Assembly: GCF_040564635.1 (NCBI RefSeq)
Contig: NZ_CP159837.1
Coordinates: 4,637,001 to 4,701,000, forward strand
Direction: 5' to 3'
DNA from: Planktothricoides raciborskii GIHE-MW2
GTDB taxonomy: Bacteria; Cyanobacteriota; Cyanobacteriia; Cyanobacteriales; Laspinemataceae
DNA length: 64,000 nt
Shown: one piece after another, positions 8,605 to 16,898 of the stretch
Numbering within the stretch: position 1 is the stretch's first letter
How the letters are laid out: every line of letters starts with the position of its first letter
Notes under the pieces: generated by a model
The model's database searches: none
What the model was told of the DNA's origin: nothing
What the model saw: only the letters and a program-made list of their open reading frames with translations
Position numbers and translations under genes: made by a program

Positions 8605-9525
8605 ATGACCCAAAGCGATCGCTTTAAACCACAACCCACAGCAGATGGTTCTTTTACCTTCTTTTCCCCGGAGTTTGGCGAAACCTTTCATAGTCACTTT
8701 GGGGCAAAGGAAGAAGCCCAGCGTAAATTTGTGGAACCCACCCAGTTATTCCGCAAAGCCCAACAACCCAACCTAAAAATCCTGGATATTTGTTATGGCC
8801 TTGGTTACAACACAGCCGCAGCCTTAGCAACCATTAGGCAAAGAAATCCTGATTGTGTGGTGGAATGGGTGGGACTGGAGTTAGACCCCCACGTTCCCCA
8901 ATGCGCGATCGCGGAAAATCTTTTAAATAGCTGGCCACCGGCAATTGTGCAAATCCTAACTGAATTAGGGAACCATCACCAATTAGATCAACCCAATCTT
9001 AGCGCTCAACTGCTGATCGGCGATGCCCGTCAAACGATTCAACAAATCTTAAAGCGGGGATTTGCAGCGGACGCGATTTTTCTCGACCCCTTCTCTCCCC
9101 CCAGTTGCCCGCAGTTATGGACAGTCGAATTTTTCCGGTTAGTGGCACAATGTTTAAATTCCAGGGGATATCTTGCCACTTATTCTTGTTCAGCCGCCGT
9201 AAGAACTGCTTTAATAGAAGTAGGACTAACAATTGGCTCCACCCCTCCGGTAGGTCGGCGATCGCCCGGTACAATTGCTTGGTGGCCTGATACCAGTGAC
9301 TCTGATTTTCTCTTATTAGATGAAACCGGGAAATCCGTAGATATTCGTTTGTCTCAACAAGAGCAAGAACATCTACAAACTCGTGCAGCTATTCCCTATC
9401 GCGATCCTACCCTCTCTGACTCCGCTGAGTCAATCTTAAATCGCCGAGTTCTGGAGCAGAAAAATTCTGCTCTACCACCTACTTCTCAATGGAAAAAGCG
9501 ATGGTGGACTAACATATCTATTTGA
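8605..9525 (+). CDS. mnmD: MnmD-like tRNA mnm5s2U methyltransferase (SAM-dependent)
   Basis: The 306-residue protein matches the methyltransferase half of bifunctional MnmC, without the FAD oxidase half. It begins with a TADGSFTFFSPEFGETFHS segment typical of this family (substrate side), has the SAM loop ILDICYGLGYNTAAAL near residues 60-75, and ends the core with IFLDPFSPPSCPQLW, the family's active-site region. By analogy it would methylate 5-aminomethyl-2-thiouridine at the tRNA wobble position U34, in the cytoplasm. The gene is divergent from the unknown 573-residue protein with about 50 bp between starts. The function is inferred from family; a different tRNA or protein substrate is possible. 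Confidence 0.8.
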   Translation: MTQSDRFKPQPTADGSFTFFSPEFGETFHSHFGAKEEAQRKFVEPTQLFRKAQQPNLKILDICYGLGYNTAAALATIRQRNPDCVVEWVGLELDPHVPQCAIAENLLNSWPPAIVQILTELGNHHQLDQPNLSAQLLIGDARQTIQQILKRGFAADAIFLDPFSPPSCPQLWTVEFFRLVAQCLNSRGYLATYSCSAAVRTALIEVGLTIGSTPPVGRRSPGTIAWWPDTSDSDFLLLDETGKSVDIRLSQQEQEHLQTRAAIPYRDPTLSDSAESILNRRVLEQKNSALPPTSQWKKRWWTNISI

Positions 9526-9725
9526 ATGTTTACCACAGAAACGCAGAGAAACACAAAAAATACCCAGATATAACGCTAATATCTTACTTAAGCTAAAAAT
9601 AGATGCGTTATTACCATTAATTCAAGTAGACAAAAGCGTAACTACCTTCTTGTTACGGCCAACAAACTGACAACAAGTGGTGCGCTATAAAAGATTGTAT
9701 CATATTTACGAAAAGGTGCTTCAAA

Positions 9726-10718
9726 GTGAACTTTCTTGAGACAGAACGATCTAAAATTCTAGTGGTAGACGATCATCCAGCCAGCCGGATGACCGCAATG
9801 GCTTTATTGTCTGTGGAAGGCTATGAAATTCTAGAAGCAGACAGTGGCCCTGCCGCCTTGGCACAGGTCAAAGAAACCAATCCAGATTTAATTTTACTGG
9901 ATGTAATGATGCCGGGAATGGACGGATTTGAGGTCTGTCGCCACTTAAAACAAAGCGAAGGAACTCGGTTAATTCCGATTGTATTTGTCACCGCCCTCAA
10001 TGACCGGCGATCGCGCATCCGAGGGATCGAAGCGGGAGGAGACGATTTTCTCACCAAACCCTTTGACCATTTAGAACTTTCTGCCAGAGTCAAATCCCTA
10101 ATTCGACAGAAACGGCTAAACGAAGACCTCGACCATGCGGAGAAAGTCCTATTTTCCATTGCCAAAACCGTAGAAAGCCGCGATCCGAATACCGGCGACC
10201 ATTGCGAAAGGCTGGTAGAACGAGGGCAAGAATTTGGGGAATATCTGGGTTTGCCCCGCAACCAAATTCGGGATTTAATGTGGGGCGGTTATCTCCACGA
10301 TATTGGCAAAGTGGGGATTCCTGATTCAGTGCTGCTGAAAACAGGTCGCCTCACAGAGGAAGAATGGGTGATTATGCGACAGCACGTGATTATTGGGGAA
10401 AAAATTTGTAAACCTCTGCGAACAATGCGAGGGGTGATTCCCATTATTCGCCACCACCATGAACGCTGGGATGGAAGTGGTTATCCCGATGGTTTAATCG
10501 GTGATGAAATTCCCTATTTAGCTCAAGTCTTTCAAATTATTGATATTTACGATGCCTTAACCAGTGAACGACCGTATAAAAAAGCGTTCTCTCCCCAAAC
10601 CGCTTTGGAAATTATGCAGGAGGAAACCGATAAAGGTTGGCGAAATCCTAAACTGATGCAACAGTTCAGAGATTTTATGTTCCAAGTGAGTGCAGAAATT
10701 CACTCCTTAGCGAGTTAA
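9726..10718 (+). CDS. Response regulator with HD-GYP c-di-GMP phosphodiesterase domain
   Basis: An N-terminal receiver domain (about residues 10-128) has the acidic pair D15/D16, phospho-acceptor D59 in LILLDVMMPGMDG and K111. It is followed by an HD-GYP domain with the HDIGK metal site (191-195), the HHHERWDGSGYP motif (243-254, GYP at 252-254) and the conserved tail DIYDALTSERPYKKA. Phosphorylation by an unknown histidine kinase would control hydrolysis of cyclic di-GMP. The start is GTG 9726; the preceding spacer contains AAAGGTG, a weak ribosome site. No kinase gene is adjacent. A long TTGTTTG inverted repeat follows the gene. Confidence 0.92.
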   Translation: MNFLETERSKILVVDDHPASRMTAMALLSVEGYEILEADSGPAALAQVKETNPDLILLDVMMPGMDGFEVCRHLKQSEGTRLIPIVFVTALNDRRSRIRGIEAGGDDFLTKPFDHLELSARVKSLIRQKRLNEDLDHAEKVLFSIAKTVESRDPNTGDHCERLVERGQEFGEYLGLPRNQIRDLMWGGYLHDIGKVGIPDSVLLKTGRLTEEEWVIMRQHVIIGEKICKPLRTMRGVIPIIRHHHERWDGSGYPDGLIGDEIPYLAQVFQIIDIYDALTSERPYKKAFSPQTALEIMQEETDKGWRNPKLMQQFRDFMFQVSAEIHSLAS

Positions 10719-10721
10719 ATA

Positions 10722-10825
10722 GTTGTTTGTTGTTTGTTGTTTGTTGTTTCTCCTCTTCAAATAATAACCAATAACTAATAAACAATAAATAATAACAAAC
10801 AACAAACAACAAATAACGAATAACA
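10722..10825. repeat. Long inverted repeat of GTTTGTT heptamers
   Basis: A TTGTTTG tandem run (about 10722-10750) is mirrored by AACAAACAACAAACAAC (about 10793-10812), so the transcript could fold into a long hairpin after the HD-GYP gene. The same heptamer family occurs near 12.3, 30.6, 41.75 and 56.4 kb. Confidence 0.75.
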
Positions 10826-10882
10826 ATCAATGGTAAAATCTCCTGATGTAGAGATCCCCAAAAAAATAAAAGAAAAAAAAGC

Positions 10883-12307
10883 ATGGTAGCAGTAGCAATT
10901 TTAGCGGCTGGACGAGGGACACGCATGAAGTCTGATCTGCCCAAAGTTTTACATCAGTTGGGAGGGCGATCGCTCATAGAAAGAGTGTTAGAAGTAGGGG
11001 CGCAATGCTTGCGCCCGCAAGCATTATCCCCCAAGCCCTCGGACATTGAGCCATCCCATTGTTTTGTCATAGTGGGATATAAAGGAGAATTGGTTCAAGC
11101 GGTTTGTGAAGCGAGATTTTCCCGGCAGCAGCAGTCGGGACAACTACCTCCCTTAACATTTGTGCAACAAACCGAGCAACTCGGGACAGGTCATGCCATC
11201 CAGCAACTACTTCCCCACTTGCAAGGATTTGAGGGAGATTTACTGGTTTTGAATGGGGACGTGCCGTTGTTGCAACCAGAAACCATTAAAATGCTGCTGG
11301 AAACTCACACTACCCATAAAAATGCGGCCACGCTGTTGACCGCACAGTTGCCAGACCCCAAAGGATATGGCCGGGTATTTTGCGATCGCGATAATTTCCT
11401 GCAACAAATCGTTGAAGACCGAGACTGCACCCCGGAACAAAAGCAAAATCGCCGGATTAATGCGGGGGTTTATTGCTTTAATTGGCCTGCTTTGGCCAAG
11501 GTTTTGCCAGATTTAAAGGCGAACAATGACCAGCAAGAATATTATTTAACCGATGCGGTGAATTTTCTGGCTCCAGTGATGGCGGTAGATGTGGCCGATT
11601 ATCAGGAAATTTTGGGGATTAATGACCGCAAACAGTTGGCGAACGCTTACAGCATTTTACAAGAACGCCTCAAAGATCGTTGGATGCGAGCCGGTGTCAC
11701 CCTGGTCGATCCGAACAGTATCACCATTGATGATACGGTGCAATTCGATCGCGATGTAATTATTGAACCTCAAACCCACCTCCGGGGTCATACGGTGATT
11801 CGTTCTGGGGCGAGGATCGGGCCTGGGAGTCTCATTGAAAATAGTGAAATTGGTGAAAATGTCCGGGTTTTGTATTCGGTCATCACCGATAGCCAAGTAG
11901 CTGCGGACAGCATTGTTGGACCTTATGCCCATTTGCGGGGTAAGGCGAAAATTGGTCAAGGTTGCCGGGTCGGTAATTTTGTGGAGATTAAAAAGAGTAC
12001 CGTGGGCGATCGCACCAATGTAGCCCATCTTTCTTACCTGGGAGATGCCACCTTGGGCGAACGAGTGAATATCGGTGCGGGAACCATTACTGCCAACTAT
12101 GACGGGGTGAATAAACATCAAACCATTATCGGTGACGGCAGTAAAACCGGGGCAAATAGCGTGCTGGTGGCCCCTGTCACCCTGGGAGAAAATGTCACCG
12201 TAGCCGCAGGATCGACCATTACCAAAGATGTGGAGGATAACGCTTTGGCGATCGCTCGCTCCCGTCAAGCATCGATCGCGAATTGGCAACCCTTAAAAAA
12301 AGATTAG
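10883..12307 (+). CDS. glmU: Bifunctional GlcNAc-1-phosphate uridyltransferase / glucosamine-1-phosphate acetyltransferase
   Basis: GlmU makes UDP-GlcNAc for peptidoglycan and surface polysaccharides in the cytoplasm. The N-terminal nucleotidyltransferase has the [18 protein letters not shown] signature (8-25), [10 protein letters not shown] and NGDVPLL. The C-terminal left-handed beta-helix has the acetyltransferase features [18 protein letters not shown] and [13 protein letters not shown]. The total of 474 residues is slightly long for the family. The excess is at residues 39-57, where [19 protein letters not shown] replaces a short loop and is encoded by a genomic palindromic repeat (see 10995-11030). 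The frame stays open and all catalytic motifs are present, so the enzyme is probably active. Confidence 0.95.
   Translation: MVAVAILAAGRGTRMKSDLPKVLHQLGGRSLIERVLEVGAQCLRPQALSPKPSDIEPSHCFVIVGYKGELVQAVCEARFSRQQQSGQLPPLTFVQQTEQLGTGHAIQQLLPHLQGFEGDLLVLNGDVPLLQPETIKMLLETHTTHKNAATLLTAQLPDPKGYGRVFCDRDNFLQQIVEDRDCTPEQKQNRRINAGVYCFNWPALAKVLPDLKANNDQQEYYLTDAVNFLAPVMAVDVADYQEILGINDRKQLANAYSILQERLKDRWMRAGVTLVDPNSITIDDTVQFDRDVIIEPQTHLRGHTVIRSGARIGPGSLIENSEIGENVRVLYSVITDSQVAADSIVGPYAHLRGKAKIGQGCRVGNFVEIKKSTVGDRTNVAHLSYLGDATLGERVNIGAGTITANYDGVNKHQTIIGDGSKTGANSVLVAPVTLGENVTVAAGSTITKDVEDNALAIARSRQASIANWQPLKKD
10995..11030. repeat. GGGGCGCAATGCTTGCGCCC palindrome inserted in glmU
   Basis: The sequence GGGGCGCAATGCTTGCGCCC and the following GCAAGCATTATCCCC match the intergenic elements at 44995-45020 and 45040-45062. 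Here it lies in frame in glmU codons 38-51. Confidence 0.85.
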
Positions 12308-12690
12308 TTGGTTGTTGATTGTTGGTTGTTGATTGTTGGTTGTTGGTTGTTGGGTAGGGAAAGTGAAAAGTGATGCATTGAAAAGTCCTAGGGGCGAATG
12401 GCCATATAGCCTGACGGCATGGGCTTCGCAAGGACGCCCGTACAAAATAAGTATCACTATTCACTATTCACTATTCACTATTCACTCTCTCCTCTGCTCG
12501 ATTGGCGGCTCGATTGGCGGCTCGATTGGCGGCTCGATTTGCGGCTCCCCCGCACCCCCGCTCCGGAGCGACCTCGGGGGGATCGCCCCTACAGCCGCAC
12601 CCCTGCACCCCTGCACCACTGTTCTCTGTTCCCTGTTCCCTGTTCCCTGTTCCCTGTTGGTTGTTGATTGTTGGGTAGGGATTCTTTGAC
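12308..12690. repeat. Intergenic mosaic of heptamer, nonamer and palindromic repeats
   Basis: In order: GGTTGTTGATTGTT heptamer-type run (12308-12355), a GGGGCGAATGGCCAT element (about 12390), a CACTATT nonamer run (about 12452-12487), ATTGGCGGCTCG 12-bp units four times (about 12500-12545), and TTCCCTG heptamers (12619-12657). Open frames over it on both strands are repeat translations. Confidence 0.88.
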
Positions 12691-12693
12691 TGT

Positions 12694-12728
12694 AAGGACA
12701 CGGGCTTTCGCCGTGTCCTTTTTTTTTG
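12694..12728. terminator. Rho-independent terminator downstream of glmU
   Basis: A 10-bp perfect stem, AAGGACACGG/CCGTGTCCTT, with loop GCTTTCG is followed by a T-run to 12728. It is correctly oriented for glmU transcription (plus). On the minus strand the stem starts with A-residues and could also limit read-through from the isoaspartyl peptidase gene. Confidence 0.88.
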
Positions 12729-12745
12729 GTTATACTTTTTTGCTT

Positions 12746-13693
12746 TTAGGCCAAGAAAACCTGAGTATCTTTGCCCATTTCTAAACTATCTCCCATGCGC
12801 TGACCGTCGTGAAACGCGGCCAAAATCACCTCAGAAGTTTTCCCCCAGGCGATCGCCCCTGTCGCATCAATGCCAATAGCGCCTAAATCGCGCTGATGCT
12901 CGTGAGACTCTGCAAAAGACCGCTCAAAAGCTTGTTTCAGAGAAAACCCATCCGTTACCCGGATCACAATCTTAGCCGCCAAACACTCGTCAATAATATC
13001 TTCCCCAATGCCGGTACAACTCACCGCTGCATGAGGACTGGCATAATTTCCCGCAGGCATAGCCGAATCACTCACCCGACCAATCCGTTCAAATCCTTTA
13101 CCCCCGGTGGAAGTTCCCGCAGCGAGACGACCTTGGTTATCTAAGGCAACCACGCCAATTGTCCCCCGACCGGCTTCGCTGGGTTTACTCTCTGCCACCA
13201 CATTCGCCATTGTCCGCGAAAAATTATCTTTGCGTTCTTCGATCCATTCGCCCAAGCGTAAGTCCGTCAAGGGGTCATGGATGGGGATATTTAATTCTCG
13301 TAATAAATAGGCAGCGCCATGATCGGACAACACACGGTCGGGACTTGCTTGTAGAAACTGAGCCAAATCAATGGGATTTTTCAGCCGAGAGACATTAATC
13401 ACCCCACTGAATTTTTGAGTTAGCCCATCCATTAATGAAGCGCTCATTCTAATTTGACCATCAGATTGGAGAACGGAACCAGTCCCGGCATTAAAACGGG
13501 GATCGTCTTCGAGCATCCGACAGCCGTGGACGACGGCCTCTTTTGCAGTGGCACCCTCTTCTAGCATCTGATAAACTTCACCGAGAACCTTGTAAAGAGA
13601 CTGGCGCACCGCTGCTACGCCTCCCTTTCCTTGTAAAGAACTTCCTGCCCCACCGTGAATGATTAGCTTGGGTTGCACCTGACCAGTTGACAT
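12746..13693 (-). CDS. iaaA: Isoaspartyl peptidase / plant-type L-asparaginase
   Basis: An N-terminal-nucleophile hydrolase of 315 residues. Autocleavage is expected before Thr178 in GRGTIGVVALD, which becomes the catalytic residue of the beta subunit; GTSTGGKGFERIGRVSDS then forms the substrate pocket. The N-terminal IIHGGAGS and FNAGTGSVL motifs are also typical. Known members cleave isoaspartyl dipeptides and asparagine, important for cyanophycin dipeptide (beta-Asp-Arg) turnover in cyanobacteria. The gene is convergent with glmU and shares its terminator region. Confidence 0.92.
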   Translation of the reverse strand: MSTGQVQPKLIIHGGAGSSLQGKGGVAAVRQSLYKVLGEVYQMLEEGATAKEAVVHGCRMLEDDPRFNAGTGSVLQSDGQIRMSASLMDGLTQKFSGVINVSRLKNPIDLAQFLQASPDRVLSDHGAAYLLRELNIPIHDPLTDLRLGEWIEERKDNFSRTMANVVAESKPSEAGRGTIGVVALDNQGRLAAGTSTGGKGFERIGRVSDSAMPAGNYASPHAAVSCTGIGEDIIDECLAAKIVIRVTDGFSLKQAFERSFAESHEHQRDLGAIGIDATGAIAWGKTSEVILAAFHDGQRMGDSLEMGKDTQVFLA

Positions 13694-13785
13694 GGGTTAA
13701 TCTTTTGAGGAATGTTTTAAATCTTGCGATAGCCCATTTTACCGTGTTCTCGGTGACATTCATTATTTTTTTGCCATCATTGCCA

Positions 13786-13965
13786 TCATCTCGGTGGCGG
13801 TTCGTCCTTGAAAGATGATGCCTGAGAACGACGCCGCCGACACCGTTCAGAGCAATATTTCACCTCATCCCAACAATCCGCCCATTTTTTCCGCCAACTA
13901 AAAGGACGTTGACACACGACACAGATTTTTTCCGGTAAATCAGACTTAGATCGCGATCGGCTCAT
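13786..13965 (-). CDS. DUF2256 small zinc-ribbon-like protein
   Basis: A 59-residue basic protein with two Cys pairs, KICVVCQRPFSWRKKW and YCSERCRRRR, which is the DUF2256 pattern. The Cys spacing suggests zinc binding. Function is unknown; members often occur beside cryptochrome/photolyase-type genes, but none is seen here. ATG 13965 (MSRSRSKSD) gives the family length; ATGs at 13971 and 13989 are also in frame. Confidence 0.82.
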   Translation of the reverse strand: MSRSRSKSDLPEKICVVCQRPFSWRKKWADCWDEVKYCSERCRRRRSQASSFKDEPPPR

Positions 13966-14019
13966 ATTCATTATTAATGTTCTTATCAATTAAGGCTCTT
14001 ACGGTAAATAGTTCTCCAG

Positions 14020-14497
14020 TGGATTAGGGGTCGATGGGAGAATCACTCCTCCCACCTCCCATTCAGAACCCCCTAAGTGCCACTTTCACGGCAATAGGCT
14101 CCTACCTATGTTGACGTTGGCGGTCATAGGTACGACTACCAGAGTGGTAATTCTTCCTCCTGATATCCTTGGGCGCTGCCGTCACATCTTGTCTTTAAGT
14201 CGTGACAGTGTGCGTACACAATTGCAGGTTTTTCTATTCATCGAACCCGCCTTTGCTTTTGGGAATGGTTTATGTGATCTACTTCTAGCAGGTCGCTGCT
14301 TGTGAAGTATTGTCCGCAATATGGACATTTACCATGCATGCTTTTTCAGCAGTTTTGCCACTCTTGTAGGGGTTTCTATATCATTTCCTCGCCTGGTACT
14401 CCAGTAAACAAAGTCTCCGTCGAATGGTGATTTGTCAGGTTGTATCAAGGTGTGTCGTTTGATTTCGACATCCCCTTGCTTCAAGAGGGGAAAGACC
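14020..14497 (-). mobile_element. Group II intron remnant: 3' part of the maturase ORF plus domains V and VI
   Basis: On the minus strand, 14469 to 14335 reads VEIKRHTLIQPDKSPFDGD.. and ..TPTRVAKLLKKH, the C-terminal part of a cyanobacterial group II intron reverse transcriptase/maturase. After a frameshift, 14338-14271 reads HGKCPYCGQYF..LLEVDHI, the intron HNH endonuclease domain. After another, AHCHDLKTRCDGS follows, ending at a stop at 14139-14137. Downstream, 14101-14064 has the domain V hallmarks GAGCC..GAAAG..GCAC..GGTTC, and a domain VI-like hairpin lies at about 14062-14026. The 5' two-thirds (domains I-IV and most of the ORF) are missing, so it cannot splice or move by itself. Confidence 0.8.
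14064..14101 (-). ncRNA. Group II intron domain V
   Basis: The 38-nt segment starts GAGCCTATTGCCGTGAAAG and ends GGGGGTTCTG on the minus strand. It has the paired GAGCC/GGTTC ends and the GAAA tetraloop expected of the catalytic domain V. It is part of a truncated element. Confidence 0.72.
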
Positions 14498-14510
14498 GAT
14501 CGCTAATGTC

Positions 14511-14925
14511 AATTGGAAATTTAAGTGGTTATGGTTGTATGGTTTTGTTCGTCCTCTAACGGGAGAAACCTACTGGTGGATTCTTCCATTAGTGAACACT
14601 CAATTGTGCGGATTTTGCCCGGGAATTGGGTGTCGGTCGGGACAAACAGATTGTGTTAGCAGTAGATCAAGCCGGATGGCATCGGAGTCAGGATTTAGAA
14701 ATTCCCGTGGGACTACATTTAATTTTTTTACCTCCTTATTCACCGGAATTACAACCGGCGGAAAGGTTATGACCCTGAGTCAATGAACCCATTGCTAACC
14801 AATCTTTTGAGAGTCTGGATGATTTAGAAGATGTCTTATTTGACCGTTGTCAAAGTTTATTAAAACAGCCCGATTTAATTCAAGGATTAACTGGTTTTCA
14901 GTGGTGGCTTGAAATGGGGGTTTAA
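14511..14925 (+). pseudogene. IS630 family transposase fragment, frameshifted
   Basis: The C-terminal part of a DDE transposase can be read across three frames. The first piece is GFVRPLTGETYWWILPLVNT (from about 14538), then DKQIVLAVDQAGWHRSQ with the second Asp, then FLPPYSPELQPAERL with the final Glu, and a tail to the stop at 14923-14925. The FLPPYSPELQPAE motif is diagnostic of IS630-type elements. At least two frameshifts and an in-frame TGA interrupt it, and the N-terminal half is absent. It begins about where the group II intron remnant ends. Confidence 0.82.
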
Positions 14926-15248
14926 TTATAACTGATTAAACGGACATGATATAAGAGAAGCGATCGCCTCTTTCCCCCGGAAAAGAAACCGGGTTTTTTT
15001 TGGTGGAACTAACAGTTAACTGTGGCCGCAAAAAATCGAGTCCCGGTTTCTGTCTACTTGGTTTCTGTGCCAAGAAGAGATCGCTATTTTATTTGCTAGA
15101 AAGGCGATCGCATATTCCCCAAACATAATAAACCAGGTTTTTTCTGTGCTTTATCCAGAATTGCCGGGAAAAATAGTAAAAACCCGGTTTCTGGTTGCTG
15201 GAATCCCCCCAACCCACCTAAAAAAGGGGGCAGTCAAAAGACTAATTT
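14926..15248. other. Gene-free spacer with GAAACCGGGTTT elements
   Basis: No gene is seen. Three degenerate copies of the AAACCCGGTTTC palindrome family lie at about 14984-14998, 15131-15141 and 15181-15192. HIP1 octamers are also present. Confidence 0.7.
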
Positions 15249-15959
15249 TTACATTTCTCTGACTACGGGCTGGCCATCTTTGATTTCGCCAATTAAGACC
15301 ACATCAGTAACATTCACAAATAGGCCATTTTCTAATACTCCGGGCAGGTTATTCAGGGTTTTTTCTAATTCAGCCGGGTTATCGATTTTGTCAAATTTTA
15401 CGTCAATGACAAAGTTGCCTTGATCGGTGATCACGGGGCCTGCTTTTTTGATGCCCATCCGTAGTTCCGGTTTGCCCCCAAGTTTGGCGATCGCCCGCAT
15501 GACCGGGGTCATTGCCATGGGCAGCACTTCCACGGGTAACAAAAATGTCGAACCCAGTTTATCCACCAGTTTGGAACTATCAACCACCACAATAAACTGA
15601 TCGGCGAGGCTATCCACCACTTTTTCACGGGTATGGGCGGCACCACCCCCTTTAATTAAGTTCTTGTTTGGATCCACTTCATCGGCACCATCGATCGCCA
15701 CATCAATATGATCCACTTCATCAAGAGTGGTTAAAGGAACGCCATATTTTTTCGCCAGCACTTCCGCTTGAAATGAGGTGGGAATCCCTTTAATATCAGT
15801 CAGTTCCCCGGACTGAATTCTTTCCCCAATATACTGAATCGCATAAGCAGTAGTCGAACCTGTTCCCAGTCCGACGATGGAACCAGATTTTACCCGATCC
15901 GCCGCTGCTTTGCCCACTTGTTGTTTCATTAATGTGACCGCATCTGTTGCTGTACTCAT
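15249..15959 (-). CDS. rpiA: Ribose-5-phosphate isomerase A
   Basis: RpiA interconverts ribose-5-phosphate and ribulose-5-phosphate in the pentose phosphate pathway and the Calvin cycle. The 236-residue protein has [12 protein letters not shown] (residues 31-42), the active-site region [19 protein letters not shown] and [19 protein letters not shown], all as in RpiA. The start ATG 15959 is followed by a short N-terminal helix usual in cyanobacterial forms. A TATAAT box lies on the minus strand at 16010-16005, about 45 bp upstream, a plausible -10 element; I see no clear -35. Confidence 0.95.
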   Translation of the reverse strand: MSTATDAVTLMKQQVGKAAADRVKSGSIVGLGTGSTTAYAIQYIGERIQSGELTDIKGIPTSFQAEVLAKKYGVPLTTLDEVDHIDVAIDGADEVDPNKNLIKGGGAAHTREKVVDSLADQFIVVVDSSKLVDKLGSTFLLPVEVLPMAMTPVMRAIAKLGGKPELRMGIKKAGPVITDQGNFVIDVKFDKIDNPAELEKTLNNLPGVLENGLFVNVTDVVLIGEIKDGQPVVREM

Positions 15960-16118
15960 AGTAAATACTCCGATTAATCCGATTAAATTCTCATAACCTT
16001 GGGTATTATATGCCTTTAGGGTAAGTTAATTTAAATTTTTTTTACTCCGGGGTAAACCAAGGGTTACATATCCCTAAAGCGAGATTCATCTTGAGAAAAG
16101 GCAACATTTAATCAACAT

Positions 16119-16832
16119 TTAATCAATGGCGGGATTAGATTTTCTGAAAATGACAAAACCCTGATAACCTGTATCGATTAAAATATGTTGATATATTTTT
16201 TGCTCGATTAATTCATCAATTACTTTTTTGACGGGAGAATTGTTTTGCTTCTGGGCATCATACCAGCCAAAATAATCATGTAAGATAAAATATCCACCAG
16301 GTCTTAGACATGGGGTATATTGAACTACATCCCTTTTACAGCCTTCATAGCTGTGGTCGCCGTCAATAAAGATTAAGTCCGCTTGTCCTTGAACGGTGAC
16401 AGTCTGAGAGGGGCGATCGATAAATTCTACATATTGATTCAGTTGCGCTTCGTTAATTAAGTCTCTGGCTTCTTGAGTGGGAAATGGGTCAATAGAAAAT
16501 AATTTTCTAGTTTGGGGTTTTTCTAATTTTTCATAGTTACTATCCGGTCGTTGTTTATGTTGGGCTGGTTCCTGCCAACCAATATCGATAAATTTTAAAG
16601 CACTGGCTAATGATAAGGTAGAAAATCCCTTGAATCGTCCGATTTCGATGATGGATGCGGCGCGAATACTTACCGCTAAGGAAAACAAGGTCATGCCTAC
16701 CCCAAATTCAGATCCTCCCGCAACTAAGGAACGTCGCAGTAAGCCGAAAAATGAGCCAAAATAAGCATCGATCGCCTGATGATTTTGGGGTAAAAATTCT
16801 GTTTCAAAGATGGAGTGATTTAGAGGTGACAT
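16119..16832 (-). CDS. Class I SAM-dependent methyltransferase (Methyltransf_24 type)
   Basis: A 237-residue soluble methyltransferase. IIEIGRFKGFSTLSLA is motif I for S-adenosylmethionine, and ADLIFIDGDHSYEGCKRDV with LRPGGYFILHDYFGWYD matches the Methyltransf_24/cephalosporin hydroxylase-like group, often found with glycan genes. The start is ATG 16832 (MSPLNHSIFETEF); the frame is open for another 97 codons upstream but that part would overlap the divergent glycosyltransferase gene and shows no family similarity. Next to two glycosyltransferases, it may modify a sugar or a glycan-linked product, which is inference. Confidence 0.8.
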   Translation of the reverse strand: MSPLNHSIFETEFLPQNHQAIDAYFGSFFGLLRRSLVAGGSEFGVGMTLFSLAVSIRAASIIEIGRFKGFSTLSLASALKFIDIGWQEPAQHKQRPDSNYEKLEKPQTRKLFSIDPFPTQEARDLINEAQLNQYVEFIDRPSQTVTVQGQADLIFIDGDHSYEGCKRDVVQYTPCLRPGGYFILHDYFGWYDAQKQNNSPVKKVIDELIEQKIYQHILIDTGYQGFVIFRKSNPAID

Positions 16833-16898
16833 CGATTTACAATGAGAATTTAATGCACAAATCAGTATATAATAACCGGAAATGTAGATGTTTGACTG

